64,000 bases of DNA from Pseudomonas syringae (GTDB lineage Bacteria > Pseudomonadota > Gammaproteobacteria > Pseudomonadales > Pseudomonadaceae). Position numbers and translations under genes: made by a program. The stretch covers positions 4,536,501-4,600,500 of the forward strand of contig NZ_CP066265.1 in NCBI RefSeq assembly GCF_023278085.1, read 5' to 3'. Below are positions 54,240 to 62,267 of this stretch, in pieces; the first letter of the stretch is position 1; every line of letters starts with the position of its first letter. The notes below the pieces were generated by a model. It made no database searches, was not told where the DNA came from, and saw only the letters and a list, made by a program, of their open reading frames with translations.

Positions 54240-55607
54240 TTATTCAAACAGCGCGTCGAGTGCCTGCTCCAGGCGCGTGACAGCAATGATCTGCAAGCCG
54301 GGAGGCGCTTCCTTCGGCGCATTGCCTTTCGGCACGATGGCCCGCTTGAAGCCATGCTTGGCGGCCTCTTTCAGGCGCTCCTGACCGCTCGGCACCGGCC
54401 TGACTTCGCCAGACAGGCCCACTTCGCCGAACACCAGCAAATCATGCGGCAACGGACGATTGCGCAGGCTGGACATGACCGCAGCCATCAACGCCAGATC
54501 CGAGGCGGTTTCCAGCACCTTCACCCCACCGACCACGTTGAGAAACACGTCCTGATCGTGGGTCGGAATGCCACCATGCCGGTGCAGCACTGCCAGGAGC
54601 ATCGCCAGACGGTTCTGATCCAGGCCCAGCGTCACCCGGCGCGGGTTGGACATGTGGCTGTCATCCACCAGCGCCTGAACTTCCACCAGCATGGGGCGCG
54701 TACCTTCCCAAGTGGCCATGACCACACTGCCCGGCACTTCTTCCTGCGCACGGGTCAGGAAAATCGCCGACGGGTTGGAGACTTCCTTGAGGCCTTTGTC
54801 GGTCATGCCGAACACGCCTAGCTCGTTAACCGCGCCGAAGCGGTTCTTCACCGCCCGCAACAGACGCAGGCGCCCATCCGACTCACCTTCGAAATACAGC
54901 ACGGTGTCGACCATGTGCTCCAGCACGCGTGGACCGGCCAGTGCGCCTTCCTTGGTGACATGGCCCACCAGGAAGATCGCCGTGCCGCTCTGTTTCGCGT
55001 AGCGCACTAGCAGCGCGGCGCTTTCACGAACCTGCGACACGCCGCCCGGTGCCGACTGCAACTGTTCGGTGAAGATGGTCTGGATCGAGTCGATCACCAT
55101 TACCTTGGGCTTCTCGACCTTGGCCGTGGCGATGATGGTCTCGATGCAGGTTTCGGTCATGACCCGCAGTTTGTCCTGCGGCAGCCCAAGACGACGGGCG
55201 CGCATGGCGACTTGCTGCTGGGACTCCTCACCCGTGACATACAGAGCCGGCATGCGCTGGGCGATATTGCACAGCGTCTGCAGCAGGATGGTCGACTTGC
55301 CGATGCCAGGATCACCGCCGATCAGCACCACCGAGCCGTCCACCAGACCGCCGCCGAGCACCCGGTCCAGTTCGGCGGAATTGGTGGAGAACCGCGGGAT
55401 TTCTTCGACGCTGACTTCCGCCAGGGTCCTGATTTGCGCCTGTGAGCCGGTCCAGCCAGTGCGTCCGCTGGGCGGCGCGGCGGCACCGCTTTCAATCATG
55501 GTTTCGACCAGTGTGTTCCAGGCGCCGCAATCGGCGCACTGGCCCGCCCACTTGGGAAATGTCGCGCCGCACTCGGTGCAGCCGTACAAGCGTTTGGCCT
55601 TGGCCAT
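54240..55607 (-). CDS. radA: RadA/Sms DNA repair ATPase
   Basis: 455 aa. N-terminal C4 zinc finger (CTECGATFPKWAGQCADCGAW). RecA-like core with Walker A GGDPGIGKST and the RadA-specific KNRFG motif (AVKNRFGAVNELGVF). C-terminal Lon-like inactive protease domain (GGVKVLETASDLALMAAVMSS). It processes branched recombination intermediates and acts as a DnaB-like helicase in other species. It is convergent with mapZ, 6 bases apart. Confidence 0.97.
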   Translation of the reverse strand: MAKAKRLYGCTECGATFPKWAGQCADCGAWNTLVETMIESGAAAPPSGRTGWTGSQAQIRTLAEVSVEEIPRFSTNSAELDRVLGGGLVDGSVVLIGGDPGIGKSTILLQTLCNIAQRMPALYVTGEESQQQVAMRARRLGLPQDKLRVMTETCIETIIATAKVEKPKVMVIDSIQTIFTEQLQSAPGGVSQVRESAALLVRYAKQSGTAIFLVGHVTKEGALAGPRVLEHMVDTVLYFEGESDGRLRLLRAVKNRFGAVNELGVFGMTDKGLKEVSNPSAIFLTRAQEEVPGSVVMATWEGTRPMLVEVQALVDDSHMSNPRRVTLGLDQNRLAMLLAVLHRHGGIPTHDQDVFLNVVGGVKVLETASDLALMAAVMSSLRNRPLPHDLLVFGEVGLSGEVRPVPSGQERLKEAAKHGFKRAIVPKGNAPKEAPPGLQIIAVTRLEQALDALFE

Positions 55608-55757
55608 GACAACCCCAGTCTCGAAAAACGACCATGATAACGCAGGTGCAGTACCTGCTACCCGCTCAGCGAGCCACAGCTTTTGAAAACCGGATAAAAC
55701 TTACGCAGACGTCTCCGGTCGATTGAACGTAGACCGGGCGGCAAAGGCGCGGCCGGG

Positions 55758-55764
55758 CTACACT
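55758..55764 (+). promoter_or_regulatory. Candidate mscL -10 (CTACACT)
   Basis: GGGCTACACT lies 38 bases before the mscL ATG. The CTACACT form suits sigma-S or sigma-70. E. coli mscL is RpoS-linked, so osmotic/stationary control is plausible. No good -35. Confidence 0.4.
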
Positions 55765-55801
55765 CCAATGAATCAATTTTATCTGTAACAAGGAATGACG
55801 C

Positions 55802-56248
55802 ATGAGCGTACTTAGCGAGTTCAAGGCCTTCGCGGTCAAAGGTAACGTGGTCGATATGGCCGTCGGTATCATCATTGGCGCAGCGTTCGGCAAGATCGTT
55901 TCGTCGTTCGTCGGCGATGTCATCATGCCTCCGCTGGGCTTGTTGATCGGCGGCGTGGACTTCAGTGACCTGGCCGTCACGCTGCGTCCGGCACAAGGCA
56001 CGGCACCGGCAGTGCTGCTGGCTTACGGCAAGTTCATCCAGACCGTCCTCGACTTCATCATTGTCGCATTCGCCATCTTCATGGGCGTCAAGGCCATCAA
56101 CCGACTGAAACGCGAAGAGGCCAAGGCCCCTACCCTGCCGCCAACGCCTTCCAAACAGGAAGTGCTGCTGAGCGAGATTCGTGATCTGCTCAAGGAACAG
56201 AACAAGCCGGCAGAACCCATCACCGTGGACCCTGCCCGTCCGCTTTGA
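55802..56248 (+). CDS. mscL: MscL large-conductance mechanosensitive channel
   Basis: 148 aa. The pore helix [26 protein letters not shown] is diagnostic. A periplasmic loop, second helix ([20 protein letters not shown]) and cytoplasmic bundle ([10 protein letters not shown]) follow. It forms pentamers that open under membrane tension during osmotic downshock. The cytoplasmic linker is proline-rich ([10 protein letters not shown]). AAGGAATGACGC is the ribosome site. Confidence 0.97.
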   Translation: MSVLSEFKAFAVKGNVVDMAVGIIIGAAFGKIVSSFVGDVIMPPLGLLIGGVDFSDLAVTLRPAQGTAPAVLLAYGKFIQTVLDFIIVAFAIFMGVKAINRLKREEAKAPTLPPTPSKQEVLLSEIRDLLKEQNKPAEPITVDPARPL

Positions 56249-56261
56249 TCGAGTATGCGCA

Positions 56262-56345
56262 GATGCCCATCGTTCCCGCGCTCCGCGTGGGAACGCAGTT
56301 CCGGACGCTCGGCGTCCGACTTTGAACGCTCGGCGCATTGGCACG
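56262..56345. repeat. Palindromic intergenic repeat after mscL
   Basis: Two hairpins: CGTTCCC...GGGAACG (56271-56295) with an inner GCG-CTC-CGC, and CGGACGC-TCG-GCGTCCG (56302-56318). The second has the same stem pattern as the arrays at 7000 and 28200. It separates mscL from the convergent reductase gene and may double as a terminator. Confidence 0.85.
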
Positions 56346-56368
56346 ATAGTCAGCTTGAATAACAGCGG

Positions 56369-57145
56369 CTACCAATACGTCTCCACCGCCACCTGCCCCG
56401 GCTTGCGGGACAGGCTCAGGCGCATGTCACGCTGCTTGAGCAGTGCGCGGGTGTCGTCGATCATCTGCGGGTTGCCGCACAGCATGACCCGCGAATACTC
56501 CGGGGTCAGGGCAATGCCGGCAGCCCGTTCCAGCTCCCCGTTTTCGATCAACTGCGTGATGCGGCCATTCAGTGCACCAGGGTGCTGCTCGCGGGTGACT
56601 GTCGGCACGAACATAAACTTGTGCGCGTACTCGGCCAGATAATCCCGCTGCATCAGTTCATTGATCAGCGGCTGGTAAGCCAGCTCGCAGGATTCACGAA
56701 CGCTGTACACCAGAATCACCCGCTCGAATTTCTCCCAAACCTCGAAATCCTGAAGGATCGACAGAAACGGCGCGACGCCTGTGCCTGTGGACAACAGCCA
56801 GAGGTCACGGCCATCAACAAAACGGTCCAGCGTCAGGTAACCAAATGCCTGCTTCTCGACCATCAGGCTGTCGCCCTCGCGCAGGCGGCTCAACTCGCTG
56901 GTGAATTCACCGCCTGGCACCACGATGGAAAAGAATTCGAGAAACTCGTCGTGGGGCGAGGACACCATCGAATAGGCACGCCACACGGTGGTGCCATCAG
57001 CTTTGGTCACACCGAGCCTGGCGAACTGCCCTGCACGAAATCGAAAACCGGGATCACGCGTGGCTCGCAGGGTAAACAGATTGGGGGTCAACGGCGTGAC
57101 GCGTTGCAGCGTCTGCCGTGTGAACTTGTCTTCGCTGACGGTCAT
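56369..57145 (-). CDS. fpr: Ferredoxin(flavodoxin)-NADP reductase (Fpr family)
   Basis: 258 aa FAD enzyme. FAD-binding RAYSMVSSP (RxYS) and NADP-binding WLLSTGTGVAPFLSIL are clear; the C-terminus ends KPGQVAVETYW with an aromatic terminal residue that would stack on FAD. It moves electrons between NADPH and ferredoxins/flavodoxins and helps oxidative stress defence. It is closer to the second Pseudomonas Fpr (PA4615-like) than to FprA. The ATG at 57145 starts MTVSEDKFTRQTLQRV; the upstream extension is unsupported. Confidence 0.9.
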   Translation of the reverse strand: MTVSEDKFTRQTLQRVTPLTPNLFTLRATRDPGFRFRAGQFARLGVTKADGTTVWRAYSMVSSPHDEFLEFFSIVVPGGEFTSELSRLREGDSLMVEKQAFGYLTLDRFVDGRDLWLLSTGTGVAPFLSILQDFEVWEKFERVILVYSVRESCELAYQPLINELMQRDYLAEYAHKFMFVPTVTREQHPGALNGRITQLIENGELERAAGIALTPEYSRVMLCGNPQMIDDTRALLKQRDMRLSLSRKPGQVAVETYW

Positions 57146-57440
57146 GATTCGCCTCGGGCTCCTGAACATGAAAAGCAGACCGCCAGTGTCCCGCAAAGCG
57201 GGCTCGATAAACACCGGCTGTTTGTGTTGACTTGAGGCGATTCGCGACCGGCATGAAAAAAACGCCGTCCTCAGTTAGAGCATTTGGTTCTTGATGCGTG
57301 CACCACCCGCCGAATGCCAATACACCCCATTGCACCAATCGCTCTACCTCGCGGCTTTCAGCCTTGGCACGCCTTTCAGTAAGAAAAGTGCTATCACCAT
57401 CCGTCAGGCCAATCGGGCGGGGCCTGAATGGGCGGCATTT
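57146..57440. other. Region between fpr and the LuxR-HTH gene
   Basis: About 350 bases in all up to 57497. An ATG at 57294 opens a 51-codon frame ending at 57449 without a ribosome site, and a minus frame also runs here; neither is convincing. I see no firm feature until the palindromes at 57441. Confidence 0.4.
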
Positions 57441-57489
57441 GTTTCCTAGACTTGGAAACATACAGCGGGGTACCGCTGTTCAGGGGACG
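57441..57489 (+). promoter_or_regulatory. Two palindromes and GGA-rich ribosome site before the LuxR-HTH gene
   Basis: GTTTCC-N7-GGAAAC (57441-57459) is followed by ACAGCGG-GGTA-CCGCTGT (57462-57479). The second ends only 18 bases before the ATG and abuts GGGGACGG, the Shine-Dalgarno. The dyads may be operators (the second has lux-box-like size) or RNA hairpins next to the ribosome site. ACGGA in the ribosome site fits the ANGGA core bound by Rsm/Csr proteins. Confidence 0.5.
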
Positions 57490-57497
57490 GATGCTAA

Positions 57498-57731
57498 ATG
57501 AACGCAATTGACATCAAATTTGTACAACCGTCACCAGCAAGAAACCTGACACAGAGAGAGATAGAAGTACTCAAATGGTCCGCTGAAGGTAAAACGGCTG
57601 GCGACATCGCAATCATTCTTTGCATCAAGGAGCGCACCATTCACTTCCACATTGCCAGCGCCATTCAAAAAATGGGCGTCTGCAACAAGACTGCCGCAGC
57701 CGTTCAGGCAGCATTGAGGGGGATGTTCTGA
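57498..57731 (+). CDS. Stand-alone LuxR-type HTH protein
   Basis: 77 aa, just a GerE/LuxR DNA-binding domain (about residues 15-75): LTQREIEVLKWSAEGKTAGD, then IAIILCIKERTIHFHIASAI, QKMGVCNKTAAAVQAALRG. The KWSAEGKTA and KERTIHFHI stretches are like those of acyl-homoserine-lactone-type LuxR proteins, but the ligand domain is absent. Codons AGA and ATA near the start are unusual beside its neighbours, hinting at transfer. It could bind as a dominant or constitutive regulator. No pseudogene remnant of a ligand domain is visible upstream. Confidence 0.85.
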   Translation: MNAIDIKFVQPSPARNLTQREIEVLKWSAEGKTAGDIAIILCIKERTIHFHIASAIQKMGVCNKTAAAVQAALRGMF

Positions 57732-57859
57732 TAAAGCCGTAGTCAGACCGCAATCATGCAGATATCGAAGCGAAAACGACGTAAAATCACCTGCTTTAGC
57801 GAGCCCGGCCGTTATCGGGCTCGTTGACATACCTTTGATTGCACAGAGTTCTCCCGCCA

Positions 57860-58984
57860 ATGCCCCTGCTCATCAGTCCCTTCGCTGAACTTGATCTCAT
57901 TCGCCAACCCGAGCAACAGGATGAGCCGCTCCAGGCATTCGACGCCGCGGACGAGTACCTGCTCAGCCACATCGCAGAGGTCGGTCTGAGCCTGCAAAGC
58001 CGGGTACTGGTGCTCAACGACAGCTTCGGCGCGCTGGCGGCCAGTCTGGCCCGCCACGCCTCGGTGGTCAGCAGCAGTGACTCGTTTCTGGCGGCGCAAG
58101 GGCTGGAAAAAAATCTTGCGCGCAATGGCATGGGCTATGACGCCGTACCGCTGATCCCGGCCAGCGAGCCATTGAACGGCCCCTTTGACTGGGTGCTGAT
58201 TCGGGTACCCAAGACGCTGGCGCTGCTGGAAGAACAACTGATCCGCCTGCAAGGCCAGCTGGCACCCCACGCTCGCGTGGTGGCGGCTGCCATGGTCAAG
58301 CACCTGCCGCGCTCGGCCGGTGACTTGCTGGAAGAATACGTAGGGCCGGTGCAGGCTTCGCTGGCCGTGAAAAAGGCACGTTTGCTGTTCGTGACGCCGC
58401 AGGCCAAAGCGCTTCGATCTTCGCCCTATCCGACTCGCTACACGCTTGATGAACCGGCCATCGAACTGGTCAATCACGCTAACGTGTTCTGCCGTGAGGG
58501 GCTGGATATCGGCACCCGGGCATTCCTGCCGTTCCTGCCCAAAAACCTCGGCACAGCGCGAGTGGCCGACCTGGGTTGCGGCAACGGCGTGCTGGCGATC
58601 GCCAGTGCTCTGGACAATCCACAGGCTCATTACACACTGGTGGACGAATCGTTCATGGCCGTGCAGTCGGCGGCCGAGAACTGGCGAACAGCCTTCGGTG
58701 AGCGCGACGTGGTGATGCGCGCGGCAGACGGGCTGGAGGGTCAGGAGCCTGACTCGCTGGACGTGGTGCTGTGCAACCCGCCTTTCCACCAGCAGCAGGT
58801 GGTCGGCGACTTCCTTGCCTGGCGGATGTTTCTCCAGGCGCGGGCCGCGTTGGTCACCGGCGGTGCGTTGTACATCGTCGGCAATCGTCATCTGGGGTAT
58901 CACACCAAACTGTCGCGCCTGTTCCGCGGCGTTGAACAAGTCGCCGCCACGCCGAAATTCGTGATTCTGAAAGCCCGCAAGTAA
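57860..58984 (+). CDS. rlmG: RlmG 23S rRNA (guanine-1835-N2) methyltransferase
   Basis: 374 aa: an N-terminal non-catalytic methyltransferase-like half and a C-terminal catalytic half with VADLGCGNGVLAI (SAM site) and VLCNPPFHQQ (NPPF). This is the RlmG/RsmC architecture; length and order fit RlmG. It methylates G1835 in 23S rRNA. ATG at 57860 (MPLLISPFAELDLIRQP) is the family start. A shared terminator separates it from the convergent cio operon. Confidence 0.93.
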   Translation: MPLLISPFAELDLIRQPEQQDEPLQAFDAADEYLLSHIAEVGLSLQSRVLVLNDSFGALAASLARHASVVSSSDSFLAAQGLEKNLARNGMGYDAVPLIPASEPLNGPFDWVLIRVPKTLALLEEQLIRLQGQLAPHARVVAAAMVKHLPRSAGDLLEEYVGPVQASLAVKKARLLFVTPQAKALRSSPYPTRYTLDEPAIELVNHANVFCREGLDIGTRAFLPFLPKNLGTARVADLGCGNGVLAIASALDNPQAHYTLVDESFMAVQSAAENWRTAFGERDVVMRAADGLEGQEPDSLDVVLCNPPFHQQQVVGDFLAWRMFLQARAALVTGGALYIVGNRHLGYHTKLSRLFRGVEQVAATPKFVILKARK

Positions 58985-58994
58985 CCCACTGAGC

Positions 58995-59033
58995 AAAAAA
59001 AGACCCCCTTGCCACGCGAGTGGCAAGGGGGTC
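58995..59033 (-). terminator. Strong terminator of the cio operon, shared with rlmG
   Basis: A perfect 14-bp stem GACCCCCTTGCCAC / GTGGCAAGGGGGTC with GCGA loop (59002-59033). On the minus strand it is followed by a T7 tract (58995-59001), so it terminates cioAB-cydX transcripts; the hairpin also ends rlmG. Confidence 0.95.
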
Positions 59034-59071
59034 ACAAAACGTGTCCGGAGGACACGAACGGGAATTCAGTA

Positions 59072-59239
59072 TCAGTGAGTCGTCAGACCCGCTGCGCTCA
59101 TGAACATGCGCATCAGGCTGGCCACGATGAACAGTGCGAATACGCTGCCCGCCCAGATTCCGACCAGCCAGGCCAGTCGTTGCCAGAGCGGCTTGCTCAG
59201 CGCCGGATCAGGATCGTGCATGGAATTTTTACCAGACAT
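59072..59239 (-). CDS. CydX/DUF2474-like small membrane subunit of the oxidase
   Basis: 55 aa, short but well supported: MSGKNSMHDPDPALSKPLWQ followed by RLAWLVGIWAGSVFALFIVA, one membrane helix, ending RMFMSAAGLTTH. It starts 21 bases after cioB with GAGGAGAAT-like Shine-Dalgarno on the minus strand. It fits the DUF2474 family found downstream of cyanide-insensitive bd oxidases, the counterpart of CydX/CydS, which stabilises haem binding. The subunit role is inferred from position and topology. Confidence 0.85.
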   Translation of the reverse strand: MSGKNSMHDPDPALSKPLWQRLAWLVGIWAGSVFALFIVASLMRMFMSAAGLTTH

Positions 59240-59260
59240 CGTCATTCTCCTCGGTCAGGA

Positions 59261-60268
59261 CTAGTGATAACCGTCTGCAGCCGTCACCTTGCCGCGGAAC
59301 ACGTAGTAGCTCCAGAAGGTGTAGCCCAGGATGAACGGAATGATGAACAGCGTGCCCACCAGCATGAAGCCCTGGCTCTGCGGCGGCGCGGCGGCTGCCC
59401 AGATCGATACCGAAGGCGGGATGATGTTTGGCCACAGGCTGATGCCCAGACCGCTGTAACCCAGAAAGATCAGCAACAGGGTCAGCAGAAACGGCGTGTA
59501 GTGGGCATTGCGGGCAACTGCCTTGAACAGACCGTACATGGTCACCAGCACCAGAATCGGTACCGGCATGAACCAGAACAGGTTCGGCATGCTGAACCAG
59601 CGATGCGCGATATCCGCGTGGGCCAGCGGCGTCCACAGGCTGACCACACCCATGACCGCAAGTACTGCCAGGGCCAGCGGACGTGCCAGATCATGCATCG
59701 CCTTCTGCAGCGAGCCTTCGGTTTTCATGATCAGCCAGGTGCAGCCCAGCAGCGCATAGGCGACGATCAAGGCCAGCCCGCAGAACATCGGAAATGGCGA
59801 GAGCCAGTCCAGCGAGCCACCGGCAAACTGGCGATCGACCACCGGTATGCCTTCAATGTAGGCGCCCAGTGCCACGCCCTGAAAGAAGGTCGCAGCCAGC
59901 GAGCCGCCAATGAACGCCTTGTCCCACCAGTGACGCTTCAGCTCGGTCGCCTTGAAGCGGAACTCGAACGCTACGCCACGAAAGATCAGGCCCATGAGCA
60001 TGAACATCAGTGGCAGGTACAGCGCCGACAAGACCACCGAATAGGCCAGCGGGAACGCGCCGAACAGCGCCGCGCCACCCAGCACCAGCCAGGTTTCGTT
60101 GCCGTCCCAGACCGGCGCGACGGTGTTCATCATCACGTCGCGGTCGGAACTGTCTTTCATGAACGGGAAGAGAATCCCGATGCCCAGATCGAAGCCGTCC
60201 ATCACCACATACATCATGATGCCGAAGACGATGATGATGGCCCAGATCAGCGGAAGATCGATACCCAT
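59261..60268 (-). CDS. cioB: Cyanide-insensitive terminal oxidase subunit II
   Basis: 335 aa, CydB family with eight or nine membrane helices. MGIDLPLIWAIIIVFGIMMYVVMDGFDLGIGIL and PVWDGNETWLVLGGAALFGAFPLAY are diagnostic. It pairs with CioA to reduce oxygen with quinol, tolerating cyanide. It begins 3 bases after the cioA stop. A DUF2474 subunit gene follows. Confidence 0.95.
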   Translation of the reverse strand: MGIDLPLIWAIIIVFGIMMYVVMDGFDLGIGILFPFMKDSSDRDVMMNTVAPVWDGNETWLVLGGAALFGAFPLAYSVVLSALYLPLMFMLMGLIFRGVAFEFRFKATELKRHWWDKAFIGGSLAATFFQGVALGAYIEGIPVVDRQFAGGSLDWLSPFPMFCGLALIVAYALLGCTWLIMKTEGSLQKAMHDLARPLALAVLAVMGVVSLWTPLAHADIAHRWFSMPNLFWFMPVPILVLVTMYGLFKAVARNAHYTPFLLTLLLIFLGYSGLGISLWPNIIPPSVSIWAAAAPPQSQGFMLVGTLFIIPFILGYTFWSYYVFRGKVTAADGYH

Positions 60269-60271
60269 GGC

Positions 60272-61711
60272 TTAAATCCCCTTGCCGTGACGGTCAAGAT
60301 TGTCGCCATCTTCTTCGCCTTCAACAGCGGCGGAGAGCGGACGGGCCGGTGTGCGTTGCTGGCCGGGACCACCGTGAGGCACATGTTCGACGTAGGCTTT
60401 CGGCCCTTTGCGAACCAGACGCATCATGTAGCCCAGGCCTGTGCCGAAGAGCACGAAGTAGACGACCACGAACAACACCAGGGTGATGCTCATCTGCGCC
60501 ACACTGTGCCCGGACGAAGCATCCGCGGTACGCATCAGGCCGTACACAACCCACGGCTGACGGCCGATTTCAGTGGTGAACCAGCCCGCGAGAATCGCGA
60601 TCAGGCCCGAAGGTCCCATCCACAGCGCCAGATACAGGAACGGCCGCGAGTTATACAGCGTGCCGCGCTTGCGCAGCCAGAGGCTCCACAAACCGGTGAA
60701 GATCATCAGCATGCCGAGGGCGACCATGACCCGGAACGACCAGAATACGATCAGCGAATTCGGCCGGTCTTCAGGCTTGAACTCCTTAAGCGCAGGCACC
60801 TGCTTGTCGAGGCTGTGAGTCAGGATCAGGCTGCCCAGGTACGGAATTTCCACCGCGTACTTGGTCCGTTCTTCCTTCATGTCGGGGATGCCGAACAGAA
60901 TCAGCGGGGTCGGCTCGTCACCGACATTTTCCCAGTGACCTTCGATGGCGGCGATTTTCGCTGGCTGATGCTCAAGCGTGTTCAGACCATGGAAGTCACC
61001 CACCACGGCCTGAACGGGCGCGACCAGCAGGGCCATCCACATGGCCATCGAGAGCATCTTGCGCACGGCCGGAGTGTCGCGACCACGCAACAAGTGCCAG
61101 GCCGCCGACGAGCCGACGAAGAAGGCCGTCGCGACGAACGCGGCGATAGCCATGTGCGTCAGGCGATACGGGAACGACGGGTTGAAAATCACTGCGAACC
61201 AGTCGGTCGGAATAACCCGGCCGTCGATGATTTCGAAACCTTGCGGGGTCTGCATCCAGCTGTTGGAGGACAGAATCCAGAACGTGGAAATCAGCGTGCC
61301 GATGGCAACCATGACCGTGGAGAAAAAGTGCAGCTTGCGGCCGACGCGGTTCCAGCCGAACAGCATCACACCGAGGAAACCGGCTTCAAGGAAGAACGCG
61401 GTCAAGACCTCGTAGGTCAGCAGCGGGCCGGTTACTGCACCGGCAAAATCAGAGAAGCGGCTCCAGTTGGTGCCGAATTGATAGGCCATGACCAGCCCGG
61501 ACACTACGCCCATGCCGAAGTTGACGGCAAATATCTTGGACCAGAAGTGGTACAGGTCACGGTAGACGTCGTCGCGGGTCTTCAGCCACAGGCCTTCGAG
61601 TACAGCCAGGTAACTTGCCAGACCGATGGTGATGGCAGGAAACAGGATGTGAAACGAAATAGTGAATGCGAACTGAATTCGGGCGAGATCGATAGCCTCT
61701 AAACCGAACAT
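60272..61711 (-). CDS. cioA: Cyanide-insensitive terminal oxidase subunit I
   Basis: 479 aa CydA family. LARIQFAFTISFHILFPAITIG carries an axial haem histidine; the quinol-binding Q loop is of the short type (about residues 215-330), typical of CioA rather than E. coli CydA. NSWMQTPQGFEI and EVLTAFFLEAGFLGVMLFGWNRVG are conserved. The operon is cioA-cioB-cydX-like. An ANR-like half-consensus site and a 7-bp inverted repeat lie upstream. Confidence 0.95.
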   Translation of the reverse strand: MFGLEAIDLARIQFAFTISFHILFPAITIGLASYLAVLEGLWLKTRDDVYRDLYHFWSKIFAVNFGMGVVSGLVMAYQFGTNWSRFSDFAGAVTGPLLTYEVLTAFFLEAGFLGVMLFGWNRVGRKLHFFSTVMVAIGTLISTFWILSSNSWMQTPQGFEIIDGRVIPTDWFAVIFNPSFPYRLTHMAIAAFVATAFFVGSSAAWHLLRGRDTPAVRKMLSMAMWMALLVAPVQAVVGDFHGLNTLEHQPAKIAAIEGHWENVGDEPTPLILFGIPDMKEERTKYAVEIPYLGSLILTHSLDKQVPALKEFKPEDRPNSLIVFWSFRVMVALGMLMIFTGLWSLWLRKRGTLYNSRPFLYLALWMGPSGLIAILAGWFTTEIGRQPWVVYGLMRTADASSGHSVAQMSITLVLFVVVYFVLFGTGLGYMMRLVRKGPKAYVEHVPHGGPGQQRTPARPLSAAVEGEEDGDNLDRHGKGI

Positions 61712-61959
61712 AGAATGTTCCTCTCTCAGATGAAACCTGCTGCCGGCAACAGGCCAACAGCGATTGCCCCCACGGTAATGAGTGCTGGTGTTTCTTTTTA
61801 TGCAGCGTTCCGGTGGCGAAAACGCTGGTCTACTGATCAGTCATTGCATTAAAGCAATGACCTGGATCAACCGACAATGAAAGAGTAGTCCTGTTCGGCC
61901 CGTTAAGCCGTGTGGTCTATTGTCGCGTGGCGGGTTGTCTCACCTGCCGAGCGAGTGCA
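61712..61959. other. cioA upstream regulatory region
   Basis: Contains the inverted repeat and ANR-like site listed separately. GAGAGGAACATT precedes the cioA ATG as ribosome site. No consensus promoter seen. Confidence 0.5.
61841..61870 (-). promoter_or_regulatory. Inverted repeat and ANR-like box upstream of cioA
   Basis: TCATTGC-N6-GCAATGA (61841-61860), a perfect 7-bp dyad, overlaps TTGAT-N4-GTCAT on the minus strand (61870-61857). The latter matches the first half of the FNR/ANR consensus TTGAT-N4-ATCAA perfectly and 3 of 5 bases of the second. ANR represses cioAB in P. aeruginosa. Distance to the cioA start is about 150 bases, so role is uncertain. Confidence 0.4.
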
Positions 61960-62215
61960 GATGCGGAGCGTTCGGAGCTGCGCGCCAACGCGAAGCACTC
62001 AGGACACCTCTCGTTCCTCACGCTCCGCGTGGGAATGCAGTTCGTGACGCTCCGCGTCACACATTGCAGCGTCGACGCCTGATTCAGGCTGTACAAGAGG
62101 CAGGCACCCTTAAAGCCTGAACCTGGTTTACGCACGCTGTCTCGCCAGAATGAAGACGTGTGACGCAGAGCGTCATTAACTGCATGCCAACGCGAGCATT
62201 GGCATGATAAGCAGT
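61960..62215. repeat. Palindromic intergenic repeats upstream of the oxidoreductase/cio gap
   Basis: Hairpins include CACGC-TCC-GCGTG (62019-62031), GTGACGC-TCC-GCGTCAC (62044-62060) and CATGCCAA-N8-TTGGCATG (62183-62206). They share modules with the arrays at 7000 and 28200 but are scrambled in order. The 556-base gap between cioA and the oxidoreductase gene holds no gene I can support. Confidence 0.8.
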
Positions 62216-62267
62216 CAGATTTGCGCTCAGCGAGGGAACGCCTTGCGGAACGCGAGCCGCGTCGTTG

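Noticed and set aside
57294..57449. 51-codon frame between fpr and the LuxR-HTH gene
   Set aside because: No ribosome site, no recognisable sequence, and it runs into the palindromes; could be a remnant but cannot be supported.
57054..57461. Minus-strand 135-codon frame overlapping the fpr start
   Set aside because: It overlaps the fpr N-terminus in another frame and shows no family; likely chance.
59009..61702. 897-codon plus-strand frame opposite the cio operon
   Set aside because: Antisense shadow of cioA/cioB; begins inside the rlmG-cio terminator.
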